NCBI GenBank assembly: GCA_022574555.1
Contig: JACZRV010000030.1
Span: 1-35,224 of the forward strand
Source: SAR324 cluster bacterium
GTDB lineage: Bacteria; SAR324; JACQKK01
Reading direction: 5' to 3'
DNA: 35,224 nt
In this document: piece after piece, positions 1 through 8,458 of the stretch
How positions within the stretch are numbered: the stretch's first letter is position 1
Layout of the letters: each line of letters begins with the position of its first letter
Notes under the pieces: model-generated
Told to the model about the DNA's origin: nothing
Databases searched by the model: none
The model's input: only the letters and a program-made list of their open reading frames with translations
Program-made: the position numbers and the translations under genes

Positions 1-1104
1 CACCAGAACTGGCTGTTGATTGCCAGCCTCATTGACTGTAATTGTCACAACTTCGGAGTCAACCGCGGCCGAGTCATCTGTGGCGTAGAAGGTGACACTG
101 TAGGTTCCCGACTCCAAGAATCCCGGTGTCCAGTCGAATGTTCCACCGCCGGCCGATGGTGTGAATGTCGCGCTACCCGGAAGAGCTGATGTTGTCACTA
201 CCGGTGTGGATTCGGCGTCTGTCGATGACACGCTGAAGTTAAGATTGATATTTTCTGTAGTGGACTGCGCGCCGATAGAACCTACTTCCGTATTGCCTTC
301 GAGAATCAGGTATACGTCGGGCGTCGAATTGCGAACTTCGAATATCTGTTCGTCAACAATGACGCCGCATGGCGGGTCCTCAGCCGGGTCTAGCCAAGAG
401 CGATCCTGGTCCGCGACGATATCAAAAATATCTTCGGTACATAGCAGAAAATCAAGGTCCACTGCCTTAACGAAAAGATGAGCGAGCCCGACCGGTAGAT
501 AAATCAGGCAATCGGTTTGCCCTCTGTCGCAATAGCCGACAATTGGTCCGGTGGTGGCGGAATCCCTATGTATCTGAAGGATCAAATCTTGAAGGTTCAC
601 GATGAGGAGCTTTCCCTTTTCAAGCGAGGCCGTTGCCGAATCGGGTGCCCAGCTTCCCGGCCTGTCCGCGAACACTTCGACACTGTCGAGTTCCGTGGCT
701 TCGCCGTCCAGATACTCGGACTCTTCGACAGCGACGAGCAGCCGAAGCGCCGAGTTGCGTTCCAGGAACTCGATCCCAAAATCGAGTTCGCCATCACCAA
801 GGCAGGCAATCAGATTTTCGTCCGCCGCGGAGGCTTCGAAGAGATACAGAGTGACGCCGGTATTATTGATGATGCGGAAATCGGACGCGAGGGATTGGTC
901 TTTGCCCTCGCACAAGCTAACCGGTTCGGGTTCGAGGGTAGCGTCGTCCTTATTATTGGACTTATCATCCCCTGTTATTTGGTCACACCCGGCCAGCGCC
1001 AGCGCGCCGCTCAGCGCGATGGCGAGCAAAAGGGGACTGGAAGATATATTATTCCAGCGACGCGGGAATCTGTAAGCCCCTTTCGACGCGGCGATCCTAT
1101 CCAC
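1..1104 (-). CDS. Secreted lipoprotein with Ig/cadherin-like repeat (3' end beyond window)
   Basis: The reading frame is open from a GTG at 1104 to the window edge, 368 codons. GAGGAGGG lies about 6 bases upstream of the GTG, which decides the start. Residues 24-40 form a hydrophobic signal segment ending in the lipobox LAGC (Cys40), so the protein should be lipid-anchored after export. An acidic low-complexity linker (about 41-62) follows, then an unrecognised region of about 200 residues with paired Cys, then a beta-rich repeat with the text LPGSATFTPSAGGGTFDWTP and TYSVTFYATDD, ending in ITVNEAGNQQPVL. This matches the putative Ig (He_PIG/cadherin-like) repeat style, and the last residues look like the start of another copy. 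A surface adhesion or binding role is inferred; the ligand is unknown. Confidence 0.8.
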   Translation of the reverse strand, partial: MDRIAASKGAYRFPRRWNNISSSPLLLAIALSGALALAGCDQITGDDKSNNKDDATLEPEPVSLCEGKDQSLASDFRIINNTGVTLYLFEASAADENLIACLGDGELDFGIEFLERNSALRLLVAVEESEYLDGEATELDSVEVFADRPGSWAPDSATASLEKGKLLIVNLQDLILQIHRDSATTGPIVGYCDRGQTDCLIYLPVGLAHLFVKAVDLDFLLCTEDIFDIVADQDRSWLDPAEDPPCGVIVDEQIFEVRNSTPDVYLILEGNTEVGSIGAQSTTENINLNFSVSSTDAESTPVVTTSALPGSATFTPSAGGGTFDWTPGFLESGTYSVTFYATDDSAAVDSEVVTITVNEAGNQQPVLV

Positions 1105-1186
1105 TTGCTACCCTCCTCATTTCGAGTGGATTCAACGCCCACGCAAGCGAAAAGGAAAGAAAGCGAAGAGAGGGTGGTGCGTCCTT

Positions 1187-1214
1187 ACTTCCTGAGTCCT
1201 GAATTGCAGGAAGT
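1187..1214. repeat. Inverted repeat in the leader of the first lipoprotein gene
   Basis: ACTTCCTG (1187-1194) and CAGGAAGT (1207-1214) are perfect 8-bp complements around a 12-base loop, about 85-110 bases upstream of the GTG start of the minus-strand lipoprotein gene. It could be an operator or leader hairpin. The AT-rich stretch just beyond it (1213-1230) could hold the promoter, but no convincing -35/-10 pair is seen. Confidence 0.3.
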
Positions 1215-1322
1215 ATAAATTATTTTGGACCTTAAGAAAAGCATTTTTTTGCTCGGTTTTGAGAAGGGAATATACGTGACACAATACCTGGAAGCGATGA
1301 GGGCATCACCGGGCAACGAAGA

Positions 1323-1367
1323 CGGGCGGGCACGGGGCATGACGGGCCTGTTGATTGTGCCCGCCCG
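1323..1367. repeat. 11-bp GC-rich inverted repeat, possible terminator
   Basis: CGGGCGGGCAC (1323-1333) pairs perfectly with GTGCCCGCCCG (1357-1367) around a 23-base loop. It lies in the gene-free stretch 1105-1456, between a leftward gene and a small rightward remnant. No T-run follows, so a classic intrinsic terminator is not supported. Nothing else recognisable is seen in this stretch. Confidence 0.35.
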
Positions 1368-1456
1368 GGTGAGCGGTGGATTGGGAAGGCGCCCGGTCTT
1401 TGCCGTGACGCTGAGAATCGTGTATCACTGGGATCGTCAACACGGAGAGACGAGGA

Positions 1457-1579
1457 ATGCTCGACACGCTCAAATACGCCAAGCGCCTGCGGGAAGCCGG
1501 ATTCACCGAGCAGCAGGGGGCGGAACGGGCCAACGCTTTGAAAGAGACCCTCGATGACACGCGAGCTTACATTCCGTGA
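1457..1579 (+). pseudogene. Truncated DUF1640/CCDC90-like coiled-coil protein fragment
   Basis: A 40-codon reading frame starts at ATG 1457 with GGAGAGACGAGGA just upstream. The text LDTLKYAKRLREAGFTE is the recognisable N-terminus of DUF1640/CCDC90-like small coiled-coil proteins, which usually run past 80 residues and end in a membrane helix. Here the frame stops after 40 residues. A short hydrophobic stretch in another frame at about 1639-1688 (IALKIVILLVLL) could be the eroded C-terminal helix, which is speculative. I read it as a decayed gene; a genuine micro-protein cannot be excluded. Confidence 0.5.
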
Positions 1580-1710
1580 CTATTCAAGCGAGCCCCTATT
1601 TCGATTAGATCGACCATTCGACCGATTGGTGTTGATAATGTCGATCGAAATTGCGCTCAAAATTGTAATATTGCTCGTGCTGCTGTAAGGACGATTTCGC
1701 CCGCGGTCCA

Positions 1711-4326
1711 TCACGACGCCTTGGCGATGGTGTCGCTGAAGGTGAGCCGCCCGTCCTTGACATCGACGAAGACGAGCATCCCGTCCTTAATTTCCTGCCG
1801 CAGGATGGCCTTAGACAAGGGGCTCTCCAGTTCCTTTTGGATGGCCCGCTTGAGGGGCCTTGCGCCATAAGCGGGATCGTATCCCTTCTCCGCCAGGAAA
1901 CCGAGCGCGTCGGCGCTCAATTCCAGCACGAGGGAGCGCTCTTGCAGGCGGCCGCGCAGGCGCTCCAGCTGGATTTCCACGATGGCCTCGATCTGATCGC
2001 GGCGCAGGGAATGGAAGACCACCAGGTCGTCCAGGCGGTTGAGAAATTCCGGCCGGAACACCTGATGCACCTGGTTGGTGACCTGGGCCACCATCTCATC
2101 GTAGCGGGCATCGTCGCCGCCGAATTCGGTGATGTGCTGGCTGCCGATATTGGAGGTCATCAGGATGACGGTGTTCTTGAAATCCACCGTGCGGCCATGG
2201 GCATCGGTCAACCGGCCGTCGTCGAGAATCTGCAGCAGCAGATTGAGCACTTCGGGATGGGCCTTCTCGATCTCGTCGAAGAGGATCACGCTGAAGGGCC
2301 GCCGCCGCACCGCCTCGGTGAGCTGGCCGCCTTCCTCGTAGCCCACGTAACCCGGCGGCGCGCCGATGAGGCGGGCCACGGCGTGTTTCTCCATGTATTC
2401 GGACATATCGATGCGCACCAGATTCTGCTCGTCGTCGAAGAGAAATTCCGCCAGGGCCCGCGCCAGCTCGGTCTTACCCACGCCGGTGGGGCCCAGGAAC
2501 ATGAAGCTGCCCAGGGGCCGTTGGGGGTCGGCGATACCCGCCCTGGAGCGCATGATGGCGTCGGCCACGGCGGTGACGGCTTCATCCTGGCCGACGATGC
2601 GCCGGTGGAGCTCCTCTTCCAGCCGCAGCAGCTTGGCCATCTCGCCTTCCTGCAGCTTGGAGACGGGAATGCCGGTCCAGCGGGAGACGATTTCGGCGAT
2701 GTCTTCCTCGGAGACCTCCTCCTTGAGCAGCTGCGCTCCCTCCAGGCCGTCCTGGTGCTCCCGGCTCAACGCTTCCAGTTCCTTCTCCAATCCGGCGAGG
2801 GTGCCGTATTGCAGCTCGGCGACCCGGCTCAAATCGTATTCCCGCTCGGCCACCTCGATGTCGTGTTTGGTCTCCTCGATTCTCGATTTCAGGTCGCGCA
2901 GCCTGGCAATGCCCTCCTTCTCCTTTTGCCACTGGGCCGTATAGACCGAGAGGCGTTCCTTGCAATTGGCCAATTCCTCATTGATCTTGTCCAGCCGCTG
3001 ATGGGACGCCGCGTCGGTCTCCTTGAGCAGTGATTCCCTTTCGATTTCCAGCCGCATCACGCGGTGCGAAAGCTCGTCCATCTCGGCAGGCATGGAATCG
3101 ATCTCCACCCGCAGCTTGGCCGCCGCCTCGTCCATCAGGTCGATGGCTTTGTCGGGCAGAAACCGGTCGGAGATGTAGCGGTGGGACTGCACGGCCGCAG
3201 CGACCAGGGCGCTGTCCTTGATGCGCACGCCGTGATGCACCTCGTAGCGCTCCTTCAATCCGCGCAGGATGGATACGGTGTCGGTCACGTTGGGCTGGTC
3301 CACATAGACCTGCTGAAAGCGCCGCTCCAGGGCGGCGTCCTTCTCGACATACTTGCGGTATTCGTCCAGGGTGGTGGCGCCGATGCAGTGCAGTTCGCCC
3401 CTGGCCAGCATCGGTTTGAGCAGGTTGCCTGCGTCCATGGCCCCCTCCGCACTGCCCGCGCCCACCACGTTGTGGATCTCGTCGATAAACAGGATGATGC
3501 CCCCGTCCGATTCCTGCACCTCGCGCAACACCGATTTCAGCCGTTCCTCGAACTCACCGCGGAACTTGGCCCCGGCGATCAGGGCACCCAGATCCAGGGA
3601 GACCACCCGTCTGTCCTTGAGCCCTTCGGGCACGTCGCCGCGCACCACGCGCTGGGCCAGACCCTCGACGATGGCGGTTTTGCCCACGCCAGGTTCGCCG
3701 ATGAGCACCGGGTTGTTCTTCGTCCGGCGGCTGAGCACCTGCACCACCCGGCGTATTTCCTCATCGCGGCCGATGACAGGGTCCAACTTCCCTTGCCGGG
3801 CCATCTCGGTCAGGTCGCGCCCGTATTTCTCCAGCGCCTCGAAGGTCTCCTCCGGATTGGCCGAGGTGATGCGCTGGTTGCCACGGATGGCGCGCAGGGC
3901 GCCCAGCACCGGGTCCCGCGCGATGGCTGACTCCAACAGATAGCGGCCGGCCGCGCCTTTTTTGCCCTCGGCGATCAGCGCCAGGAAGAGGTGATCCGTG
4001 CTGACGTATTCGTCGCCGAAATCACGCGCCTCCCCCTGGGCATTGACGATGGCCTCGTTGAAGGAGAGGTGGGCCGCCACCTGACGCCCGCCGCCGCTTA
4101 CCCGGGGTTCCTTGTCCAGCAGCACCTTCACGCCGTTGATCAGAGCGTTGACGTTGCAGTCGAGCTTTTCCAGGATGCGCGGCACGACGCCCTGCTCCTG
4201 CTCGGTCAGGGCCAGCAGCAGGTGCAGCGAGTTTACCTCCGGGTGCTGCATCCGAATCGCGCGGTGCTGAGCGGCCAACAGCGCCTGCTGGGCCTTTTCG
4301 GTGAATTGCTGAGTCTCCATCGCCAT
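1711..4326 (-). CDS. clpB: ATP-dependent disaggregase ClpB (Hsp100)
   Basis: ClpB is a hexameric AAA+ chaperone that pulls aggregated proteins apart together with DnaK. The product is 871 residues, normal for the family. Order: Clp N-domain (about 5-150), NBD1 with Walker A GEPGVGKT (210-217) and Walker [10 protein letters not shown] (278-286), the coiled-coil middle domain (about 410-530) that separates ClpB from ClpA/ClpC, then NBD2 with Walker [10 protein letters not shown] (612-620), pore loop GYVGY (about 659-663) and the C-terminal small domain ([19 protein letters not shown]). The start at 4326 is preferred because AGGGAGGC sits about 6 bases upstream. An in-frame ATG at 4398 would add 24 residues but lies only about 12 bases from the predicted transcription start. 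Control by HrcA is predicted from the CIRCE element. Confidence 0.97.
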   Translation of the reverse strand: MAMETQQFTEKAQQALLAAQHRAIRMQHPEVNSLHLLLALTEQEQGVVPRILEKLDCNVNALINGVKVLLDKEPRVSGGGRQVAAHLSFNEAIVNAQGEARDFGDEYVSTDHLFLALIAEGKKGAAGRYLLESAIARDPVLGALRAIRGNQRITSANPEETFEALEKYGRDLTEMARQGKLDPVIGRDEEIRRVVQVLSRRTKNNPVLIGEPGVGKTAIVEGLAQRVVRGDVPEGLKDRRVVSLDLGALIAGAKFRGEFEERLKSVLREVQESDGGIILFIDEIHNVVGAGSAEGAMDAGNLLKPMLARGELHCIGATTLDEYRKYVEKDAALERRFQQVYVDQPNVTDTVSILRGLKERYEVHHGVRIKDSALVAAAVQSHRYISDRFLPDKAIDLMDEAAAKLRVEIDSMPAEMDELSHRVMRLEIERESLLKETDAASHQRLDKINEELANCKERLSVYTAQWQKEKEGIARLRDLKSRIEETKHDIEVAEREYDLSRVAELQYGTLAGLEKELEALSREHQDGLEGAQLLKEEVSEEDIAEIVSRWTGIPVSKLQEGEMAKLLRLEEELHRRIVGQDEAVTAVADAIMRSRAGIADPQRPLGSFMFLGPTGVGKTELARALAEFLFDDEQNLVRIDMSEYMEKHAVARLIGAPPGYVGYEEGGQLTEAVRRRPFSVILFDEIEKAHPEVLNLLLQILDDGRLTDAHGRTVDFKNTVILMTSNIGSQHITEFGGDDARYDEMVAQVTNQVHQVFRPEFLNRLDDLVVFHSLRRDQIEAIVEIQLERLRGRLQERSLVLELSADALGFLAEKGYDPAYGARPLKRAIQKELESPLSKAILRQEIKDGMLVFVDVKDGRLTFSDTIAKAS

Positions 4327-4411
4327 TGCCTGCCTCCCTGTCGCGTGACCGCACGGGATCGAACCGCATCCCGTCCCTGGTTCCGGTCCAATCGCCATCT
4401 TTCAGATCCTG

Positions 4412-4438
4412 TTAGCACTTATAACATATGAGTGCTAA
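4412..4438. promoter_or_regulatory. CIRCE operator (HrcA binding site)
   Basis: TTAGCACTT (4412-4420), nine bases, then GAGTGCTAA (4430-4438). The CIRCE consensus is TTAGCACTC-N9-GAGTGCTAA, so there is a single mismatch. CIRCE is bound by the heat-shock repressor HrcA. Its place over the clpB promoter indicates HrcA control of clpB; hrcA itself is not in this window. Confidence 0.92.
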
Positions 4439-4446
4439 CAGGTCAA
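4418..4446 (-). promoter_or_regulatory. Sigma70-type promoter of clpB
   Basis: On the minus strand TTGACC (4446-4441) is followed after exactly 17 bases by TATAAG (4423-4418). It is the best-formed promoter in the window, and it overlaps the CIRCE operator, so HrcA binding would block RNA polymerase. The predicted transcript starts near 4410, about 85 bases ahead of the preferred clpB start. Confidence 0.75.
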
Positions 4447-4620
4447 TATTTTGTAATGGGCTACTCAACCATCCGGTCGACGAAACTCCCTGGCCAAGTC
4501 TTGACGAACGCGGTACGATTTTGTCACATTCTCTTGCCGGCGAACGGCACCCACGATTTTTTGTATACGCGACTTATTGGTGGGCGCAGCTCGAATCCGA
4601 TTTTAATTGAAGAGGGGCAG

Positions 4621-5001
4621 ATGCCAACCAACGTTTTCCTAAGTTTCGCAATGGAAGACAAGCCATTGGTCGAAGTGTTCAGAAGCCTGGCAAAAAACCG
4701 AACAACTAATCTGAATTTCAAAGTTTACTCAGTAAAGGAGCCTTTTGACCGGGCGTGGAAGACCAGGGTAGAGTCCATAATTCGCTACTGTTCGGTTACC
4801 ATTTGTTTGGTCGGAAGCACTACTCATCGCAGTGGGGCGGTCGATTGGGAGATTCGAAAAAGCATTGAGCTGGGCAAGAAATTATTGGCGGTATATTTGA
4901 TCGAATCACCTGTCATACTACCAAAGGCACTCGCAGAATGGGGCATCGAACCATACCAACGGGGGTCATTTGTCAGGAATCTTGGTCAGATTGCATCATG
5001 A
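4621..5001 (+). CDS. TIR-like domain protein (ThsB/DUF1863-like), putative defence sensor or NAD-processing enzyme
   Basis: The 126-residue product begins TNVFLSFAMEDKPLVEVF, followed by a strand-helix pattern with ICLVGSTTHRSGAVDWEIRKS and KKLLAVYLIES. This is the TIR-like fold of the MTH538/DUF1863 group, which includes Thoeris ThsB. Glu77 in DWEI aligns with the catalytic Glu of NAD-cleaving TIR domains; activity is inferred. ATG 4621 is preferred over an in-frame ATG at 4432 because GAGGGG lies 6 bases upstream and the extra N-terminal residues do not fit the fold. Its stop overlaps the next start (ATGA), so the two genes are translationally coupled. GC is clearly below that of its neighbours, suggesting transfer. 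No ThsA-like partner is seen. Confidence 0.75.
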   Translation: MPTNVFLSFAMEDKPLVEVFRSLAKNRTTNLNFKVYSVKEPFDRAWKTRVESIIRYCSVTICLVGSTTHRSGAVDWEIRKSIELGKKLLAVYLIESPVILPKALAEWGIEPYQRGSFVRNLGQIAS

Positions 5002-5534
5002 CCGGCTCGGAAAAATCCACTCTTCAGCAGATATTGTTTCCATCTGGGAGCCCAACTGAAGATATCTCCCGTTCGCAGTTGTTGGAGCAGTATAAGATAT
5101 TCGTACAGACTTCCGAGGCGCTGGTCAGCAGACGACAAACGGTTAACGCCTTCTTTCTTTCGTTAAATACTCTTCTGTTGGGCGTCATAGGATTCTTACT
5201 GAAAGAGGGTGTATCAAACATCTACGGAGGACTTGGTGTAATTGTCATGGGAGTCACGGGTATATCCATGGCGATTTTGTGGCGCAGGCTCATTCGTTCA
5301 TACAACCAGCTAAACAGGGGCAAATTTGACGTCATCCATATCTTAGAGCAACACCTCCCGGCCATGATGTTCAAGGCGGAGTGGATTGTATTGGGCGAAG
5401 GGGCAGACAAGACAAGGTACCTTCCATCTACCCGGACTGAGATGACTATTCCCTGGGTATTCGGATCCCTCTATTTTGCAGGAAGCGTTGGCGCTTTTGC
5501 TGCGACCTTGGAAGTGTACATTTCAAGTTTTTGA
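4998..5534 (+). CDS. Multi-pass membrane protein paired with the TIR-like protein (RipA/SLATT-like)
   Basis: The product is 178 residues. A soluble N-terminus with the amphipathic text YKIFVQTSEALVSRRQTVNAFFLSLNT leads into TM1 (about 50-68), TM2 (about 76-96), a basic loop with WRRLIRSYNQLNRGKFDVI, and a third hydrophobic segment near the C-terminus (about 152-173). The RRQT-NAFFLSLNT entry into a two-helix hairpin resembles the RipA family of small membrane proteins and SLATT-type effectors associated with nucleotide-signalling defence. The start overlaps the TIR stop in ATGA, so the two proteins are probably made together. By analogy it may be the membrane-damaging effector of the pair; this is inference, as is the family name. 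Confidence 0.65.
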   Translation: MTGSEKSTLQQILFPSGSPTEDISRSQLLEQYKIFVQTSEALVSRRQTVNAFFLSLNTLLLGVIGFLLKEGVSNIYGGLGVIVMGVTGISMAILWRRLIRSYNQLNRGKFDVIHILEQHLPAMMFKAEWIVLGEGADKTRYLPSTRTEMTIPWVFGSLYFAGSVGAFAATLEVYISSF

Positions 5535-5724
5535 AAAAGTGGATTCCGTATATATGTAGTTGATGCAATATAACGTTTCGCGATAACCGATTTTCAGGGC
5601 TTTGTGCTGCCGGCGGCTTCCCAAATACGTTGACGCCAGTGCCGCCTTCGAGGATTCAGGAGCGCCGCGTTCGCGTCCTCGGGCTTTGGCGCCGGCGACG
5701 CACGGATTTACCAGGACCCTGCGA

Positions 5725-6519
5725 TCACCCGGCATTTCGGTAGCCGAGCCGGTCGAGCATCTTTCCGGCTTCCTTCTCGATCACCGCCCGGTCTTCCGGG
5801 GTCAGGGCCTGGAACGATTTTTCGTTCATGTTGCGGATGGGCGATTTGACCTTCTGGATTTTCCACACCTTATCGTTCAGATAGGCGGTCTGGCCCGGAT
5901 CGATGCCGAGGAACTCGCAGATCTTCTGGAAAGTCGCCTCGGGCGCCTCGGTCATCTCTTCGTAGCGGAGCAGCAGCTTGTGCTCCAGATGCTCGAAGTC
6001 TGCCAGCAGGATTTCATTGCACTTGGCCCATTGCCGTGCCGCCAGGTCGATGGCGTGGCCGGTTTTGCGCCGGATGCCCTCCGCGATGGCGTAGCCGTCG
6101 CGGATGATGCCCACGAAGTGCGCATTGGGGAAGTGGGCTTGCAGCCAGCGGGTGCGCAAGGAATTGGGCGGCGACTTTTCCAGGAATACCGGGCGGTTCA
6201 GGTCGTTGAGCTGGCCGCACCATTGCCGTTTGAGCCGCTCCGCATCGGCGTGCCCCGAATTGGTTTCGTCCATGCGGACGCCCTCGGCCAGTGCCCACAG
6301 GCGCTGGAATTGGCCGGGCTTGAAGAAGACGTCGGTGTAATGCTGCCCCTCCCGGTGCATGGAGGCGATGCGGGGATGGCTGGCCAAGACCTCCTTCAGG
6401 AGCGTCGAGCCTGAATTGGTGGAACCCACCAGGAAGGCCCATTTTTCGGGAACCTGGACCGTGCCGAAGCGGCCATAGTATTTGATTTGCGCTTTGCGAA
6501 TGTAGGAATGCAGTCCCAT
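5725..6519 (-). CDS. PAPS-dependent sulfotransferase family protein
   Basis: The 264-residue product has the 5'-phosphosulfate loop VGSTNSGSTLL (31-41) and the later VGIIRDGYAIAEG segment that corresponds to the 3'-phosphate site, with the RYEEM text typical of the family. It should move a sulfuryl group from PAPS to an unknown acceptor such as a glycan, lipid or protein. ATG 6519 is preferred because GGGAG lies about 4 bases upstream. An in-frame ATG at 6648 would add 43 low-complexity residues without a ribosome site. It stands alone, with no sulfate-activation genes nearby. Confidence 0.8.
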   Translation of the reverse strand: MGLHSYIRKAQIKYYGRFGTVQVPEKWAFLVGSTNSGSTLLKEVLASHPRIASMHREGQHYTDVFFKPGQFQRLWALAEGVRMDETNSGHADAERLKRQWCGQLNDLNRPVFLEKSPPNSLRTRWLQAHFPNAHFVGIIRDGYAIAEGIRRKTGHAIDLAARQWAKCNEILLADFEHLEHKLLLRYEEMTEAPEATFQKICEFLGIDPGQTAYLNDKVWKIQKVKSPIRNMNEKSFQALTPEDRAVIEKEAGKMLDRLGYRNAG

Positions 6520-6693
6520 GGTCTCCCTACCGGAGATTTCGGCCCTGAGATACCGGATCAGCGGTGCGAGCCTGTCACCGGGCGCGGCCACTGGCAGTCC
6601 CTTAGCCGAGGCACTGGAAGGTGAGGCCCCGGCGGTGCCTGTGGCCATAGTGAGTGCTGGGAACGCCGGCTGTCAACAATCCGCCGGGGACAT

Positions 6694-6717
6694 TTCGGCC
6701 TGCGCATCCAGGCCGAA
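6694..6717. repeat. 9-bp hairpin upstream of the sulfotransferase gene
   Basis: TTCGGCCTG (6694-6702), a 6-base loop, then CAGGCCGAA (6709-6717), a perfect inverted repeat in the gap before the sulfotransferase. There is no T-run. It may be an operator or a leader hairpin of that gene. Confidence 0.3.
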
Positions 6718-6782
6718 GGTAGTCAGTGCGGCCGGACATTACCCCACTGACCCACCATCCCATCCACGCCGCTTGTATGTGT

Positions 6783-6790
6783 AGTATTTC
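6783..6790. repeat. Left copy of 8-bp target-site duplication
   Basis: AGTATTTC abuts the left inverted end of the DarT1-NADAR cassette. The identical octamer lies at 8459-8466, directly outside the right end. Confidence 0.88.
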
Positions 6791-6967
6791 GGTAGTGTCT
6801 CAGTTTGAAATCCTGCCGAAACAACGCCCGGAACTTGCGCTTTTTGGCAGATCATGTCTGCTTTCTGGCCAACGGCAGACCATAGCGCACGGCCATTGGC
6901 ACAGCTGATCCTGATCCAGTGCCGACATACGTTGATGAACGACCATCAACAATTCGCAATGGAAATT

Positions 6968-7612
6968 CTACACTGGTGGCAGCAAACTCGCGAAGTAAGA
7001 AAAATCCTCCCCGACCCTTTCTAGCTGCCCCCTGTCAGCAAGAGCCATCAGTTCAGCAAATGCCCGAGCCTGGCAATTAATCGATTTTGCAGGATTAAAC
7101 TCAATATCGGTGTAACCTTGGTAAGAAACATTTTCACTAATCCATAATCGATGTGGAAATAGTGTTCTTATGTATAGCCAATCGTAAAACGCGTTTTTGG
7201 GGGATAAAGGAAACTGCTCTCCCACGAACTCAAAACCTATCAGCTCACCGGAGCTTCGGAGTCTGGGGTCTTTCTTCGCTTCTCTTGGCAAGAGCATGAA
7301 TAGGTCGGTGTAGGGACCTCCATGCCGAAATACTTTGCTGCCTTGATAAGCACACTCTAGGAAAATGTCGCGATCTCCAACCTGTAGCTTCAAACTAAAA
7401 GCGCTGAGCCTGCGTCCGACCTCGTCCTCTGACTTGCTGGAAATTTCTAGCAAACGATCCAAACCGCGAGATTTCGCAGCTGCATGAAGCGCTGTGATGT
7501 TTTTCTTTTTTTGAGATGCTGCCATTCCAGGGTTCCATTTGAAGTCTATTGGAACCTCTGAAACCAGTAGTTTCCCCTTTTTCTGAGGGACAAATACGGG
7601 CCTTGTAGCCAT
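6968..7612 (-). CDS. DarT1-associated NADAR antitoxin
   Basis: The 214-residue product carries the text of NADAR proteins paired with DarT1: PIDFKWNPGMAASQKKKNI (21-39), LEISSKS (55-61), the GSKVF-GGPYTDL segment (91-104), FYDWLYI (142-148) and the strongly conserved YTDIEFNPAKSINCQARAF (167-185). NADAR domains hydrolyse ADP-ribose from modified nucleic acid bases, and in DarTG1 systems this neutralises the toxin. It starts one base after the toxin stop, so both should share one transcript with the toxin made first. It lies wholly within the inverted-repeat cassette. The C-terminus ends at about the usual length. Confidence 0.88.
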   Translation of the reverse strand: MATRPVFVPQKKGKLLVSEVPIDFKWNPGMAASQKKKNITALHAAAKSRGLDRLLEISSKSEDEVGRRLSAFSLKLQVGDRDIFLECAYQGSKVFRHGGPYTDLFMLLPREAKKDPRLRSSGELIGFEFVGEQFPLSPKNAFYDWLYIRTLFPHRLWISENVSYQGYTDIEFNPAKSINCQARAFAELMALADRGQLERVGEDFSYFASLLPPV

Positions 7613-7613
7613 T

Positions 7614-8213
7614 TTAGATTTTTCGCTTTATCAATTCGATAGGGACAATTTTTGGTACAAGGATTTCACATTTCTCTGCGTTTTGAAGTCGCACCTGAAT
7701 ATCTGGGTCATCCCAGTCGGTTCGAGTATAAAGAACTTCTCTATCAAGTTGCTCCAAGCCATCTTCGACGTTGAGTAATTCGGTTCCCGCTTTGTTGGCA
7801 ACGCCAAGGGTTATCTTGACGCCCTCAATTTTCAAAACATCGGGGTTGATGGGGAGGTATCGAGGTTTAGGCATCCTGCCATCCATATGTGCAACGTGAC
7901 ACATCGGGTGACTTGTGGTGAAACAAAGGTTTACATAATCTTCCAACCCTTTGTGAACGTCAGCATCACGGCTCCACTCGTTGCCTCCAAGTACTGCAAT
8001 CGCTATTCCGTTCTCGGTCGCCTGCTGCTTTGACAAAATTCCGTGTTTGGCAATCGAAGGCAGATTGGCACTATCGGTAAAATGATAGAGCGACCTGTAG
8101 ATATGACCAACAGCCAAGATTTTTTTGAATTCCTCTACGGTCAATCTTGTCTCCAGTTGTATTTGACATTTAGGCCGGAGTGCGCCCAGATTTGCTACCT
8201 TGAACGTTACCAT
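7614..8213 (-). CDS. DarT1-like DNA ADP-ribosyltransferase toxin
   Basis: The 199-residue product has the DarT (DUF4433) signatures: YHFTDSANLPSI (43-54) for NAD binding, YVNLCFTTSHPM (93-104), and CEILVPKIVPIELI (182-195), whose Glu183 is in the place of the catalytic Glu. DarT enzymes attach ADP-ribose to bases of DNA, stopping replication; DarT1 enzymes were reported to modify guanine and to act against phages. Pairing with a NADAR protein rather than a macrodomain DarG2 supports the DarT1 type. ATG 8213 has a weak ribosome site, and a low toxin yield would fit that. All key motifs are intact. Confidence 0.88.
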   Translation of the reverse strand: MVTFKVANLGALRPKCQIQLETRLTVEEFKKILAVGHIYRSLYHFTDSANLPSIAKHGILSKQQATENGIAIAVLGGNEWSRDADVHKGLEDYVNLCFTTSHPMCHVAHMDGRMPKPRYLPINPDVLKIEGVKITLGVANKAGTELLNVEDGLEQLDREVLYTRTDWDDPDIQVRLQNAEKCEILVPKIVPIELIKRKI

Positions 8214-8297
8214 GAGTCGGCCATGATCTGTCTATGAAATAGCCTATGAGTTTCTTTCGCATGGTTGACCTTCGTTAAGTGGTGGACACATGACGGT

Positions 8298-8325
8298 ATA
8301 TTAAATCAACTATTTCTGCCGTCAA
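8298..8325 (-). promoter_or_regulatory. Possible promoter of the darT1-NADAR operon
   Basis: On the minus strand TTGACG (8325-8320) is followed after 16 bases by TAATAT (8303-8298), about 85 bases ahead of the toxin start and inside the cassette. The element would then carry its own promoter. The -10 match is moderate (4 of 6). Confidence 0.45.
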
Positions 8326-8458
8326 GTTAACTGCTCCGGTGTTGGCGAAACTCGGACTTAATCACTGTACCAGAACGATGACCGTTTTCGGACCATAAGT
8401 TGAGATGAGAGACCGCTTCGTGCTTTCAGCACGTCCAAATTCAACCTGAGACACTACC

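Larger units (their letters stand above)
6791..8458. mobile_element. Non-autonomous transposon-like cassette carrying DarT1-NADAR
   Basis: Outer ends are GGTAGTGTCTCAGTTTGAA (6791-6809) and TTCAACCTGAGACACTACC (8440-8458), inverted repeats matching at 18 of 19 positions. Directly outside both lies a perfect 8-bp direct repeat AGTATTTC (6783-6790 and 8459-8466), a target-site duplication. The 1668-bp unit holds only the toxin and antitoxin genes plus about 160 and 230 bases of non-coding ends, with no transposase. It must have been moved by an enzyme encoded elsewhere. Several IS families give 8-bp duplications, IS1595 among them; the family cannot be fixed from this window. Base composition is lower in GC than the flanks. 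Removal of one copy of the duplication restores a plain gap upstream of coaBC. Confidence 0.88.

Noticed and set aside
1837-3033. Long rightward reading frames across clpB (398 and 288 codons)
   Set aside because: They are shadow frames of a GC-rich gene: clpB on the other strand has full domain content, and the shadow products show only mirrored bias without motifs.
4432-4620. N-terminal extension of the TIR-like protein from ATG 4432
   Set aside because: It would begin inside the CIRCE operator, has no ribosome site, and the residues before 4621 do not fit the TIR start; GAGGGG lies directly ahead of ATG 4621.
5535-5724. A further copy of the palindromic repeat (CCTTCGAGGATTCAGG near 5646)
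   Set aside because: It has only a fragment of the CTTCGAG joint and lacks the CCTGAGG and GTCTCGAAG partners; chance similarity is likely.
6810-6967. Transposase remnant inside the left end of the DarT1-NADAR cassette
   Set aside because: All six frames of this stretch are short and show no DDE-type motif or helix-turn-helix; it is best called non-coding end sequence.
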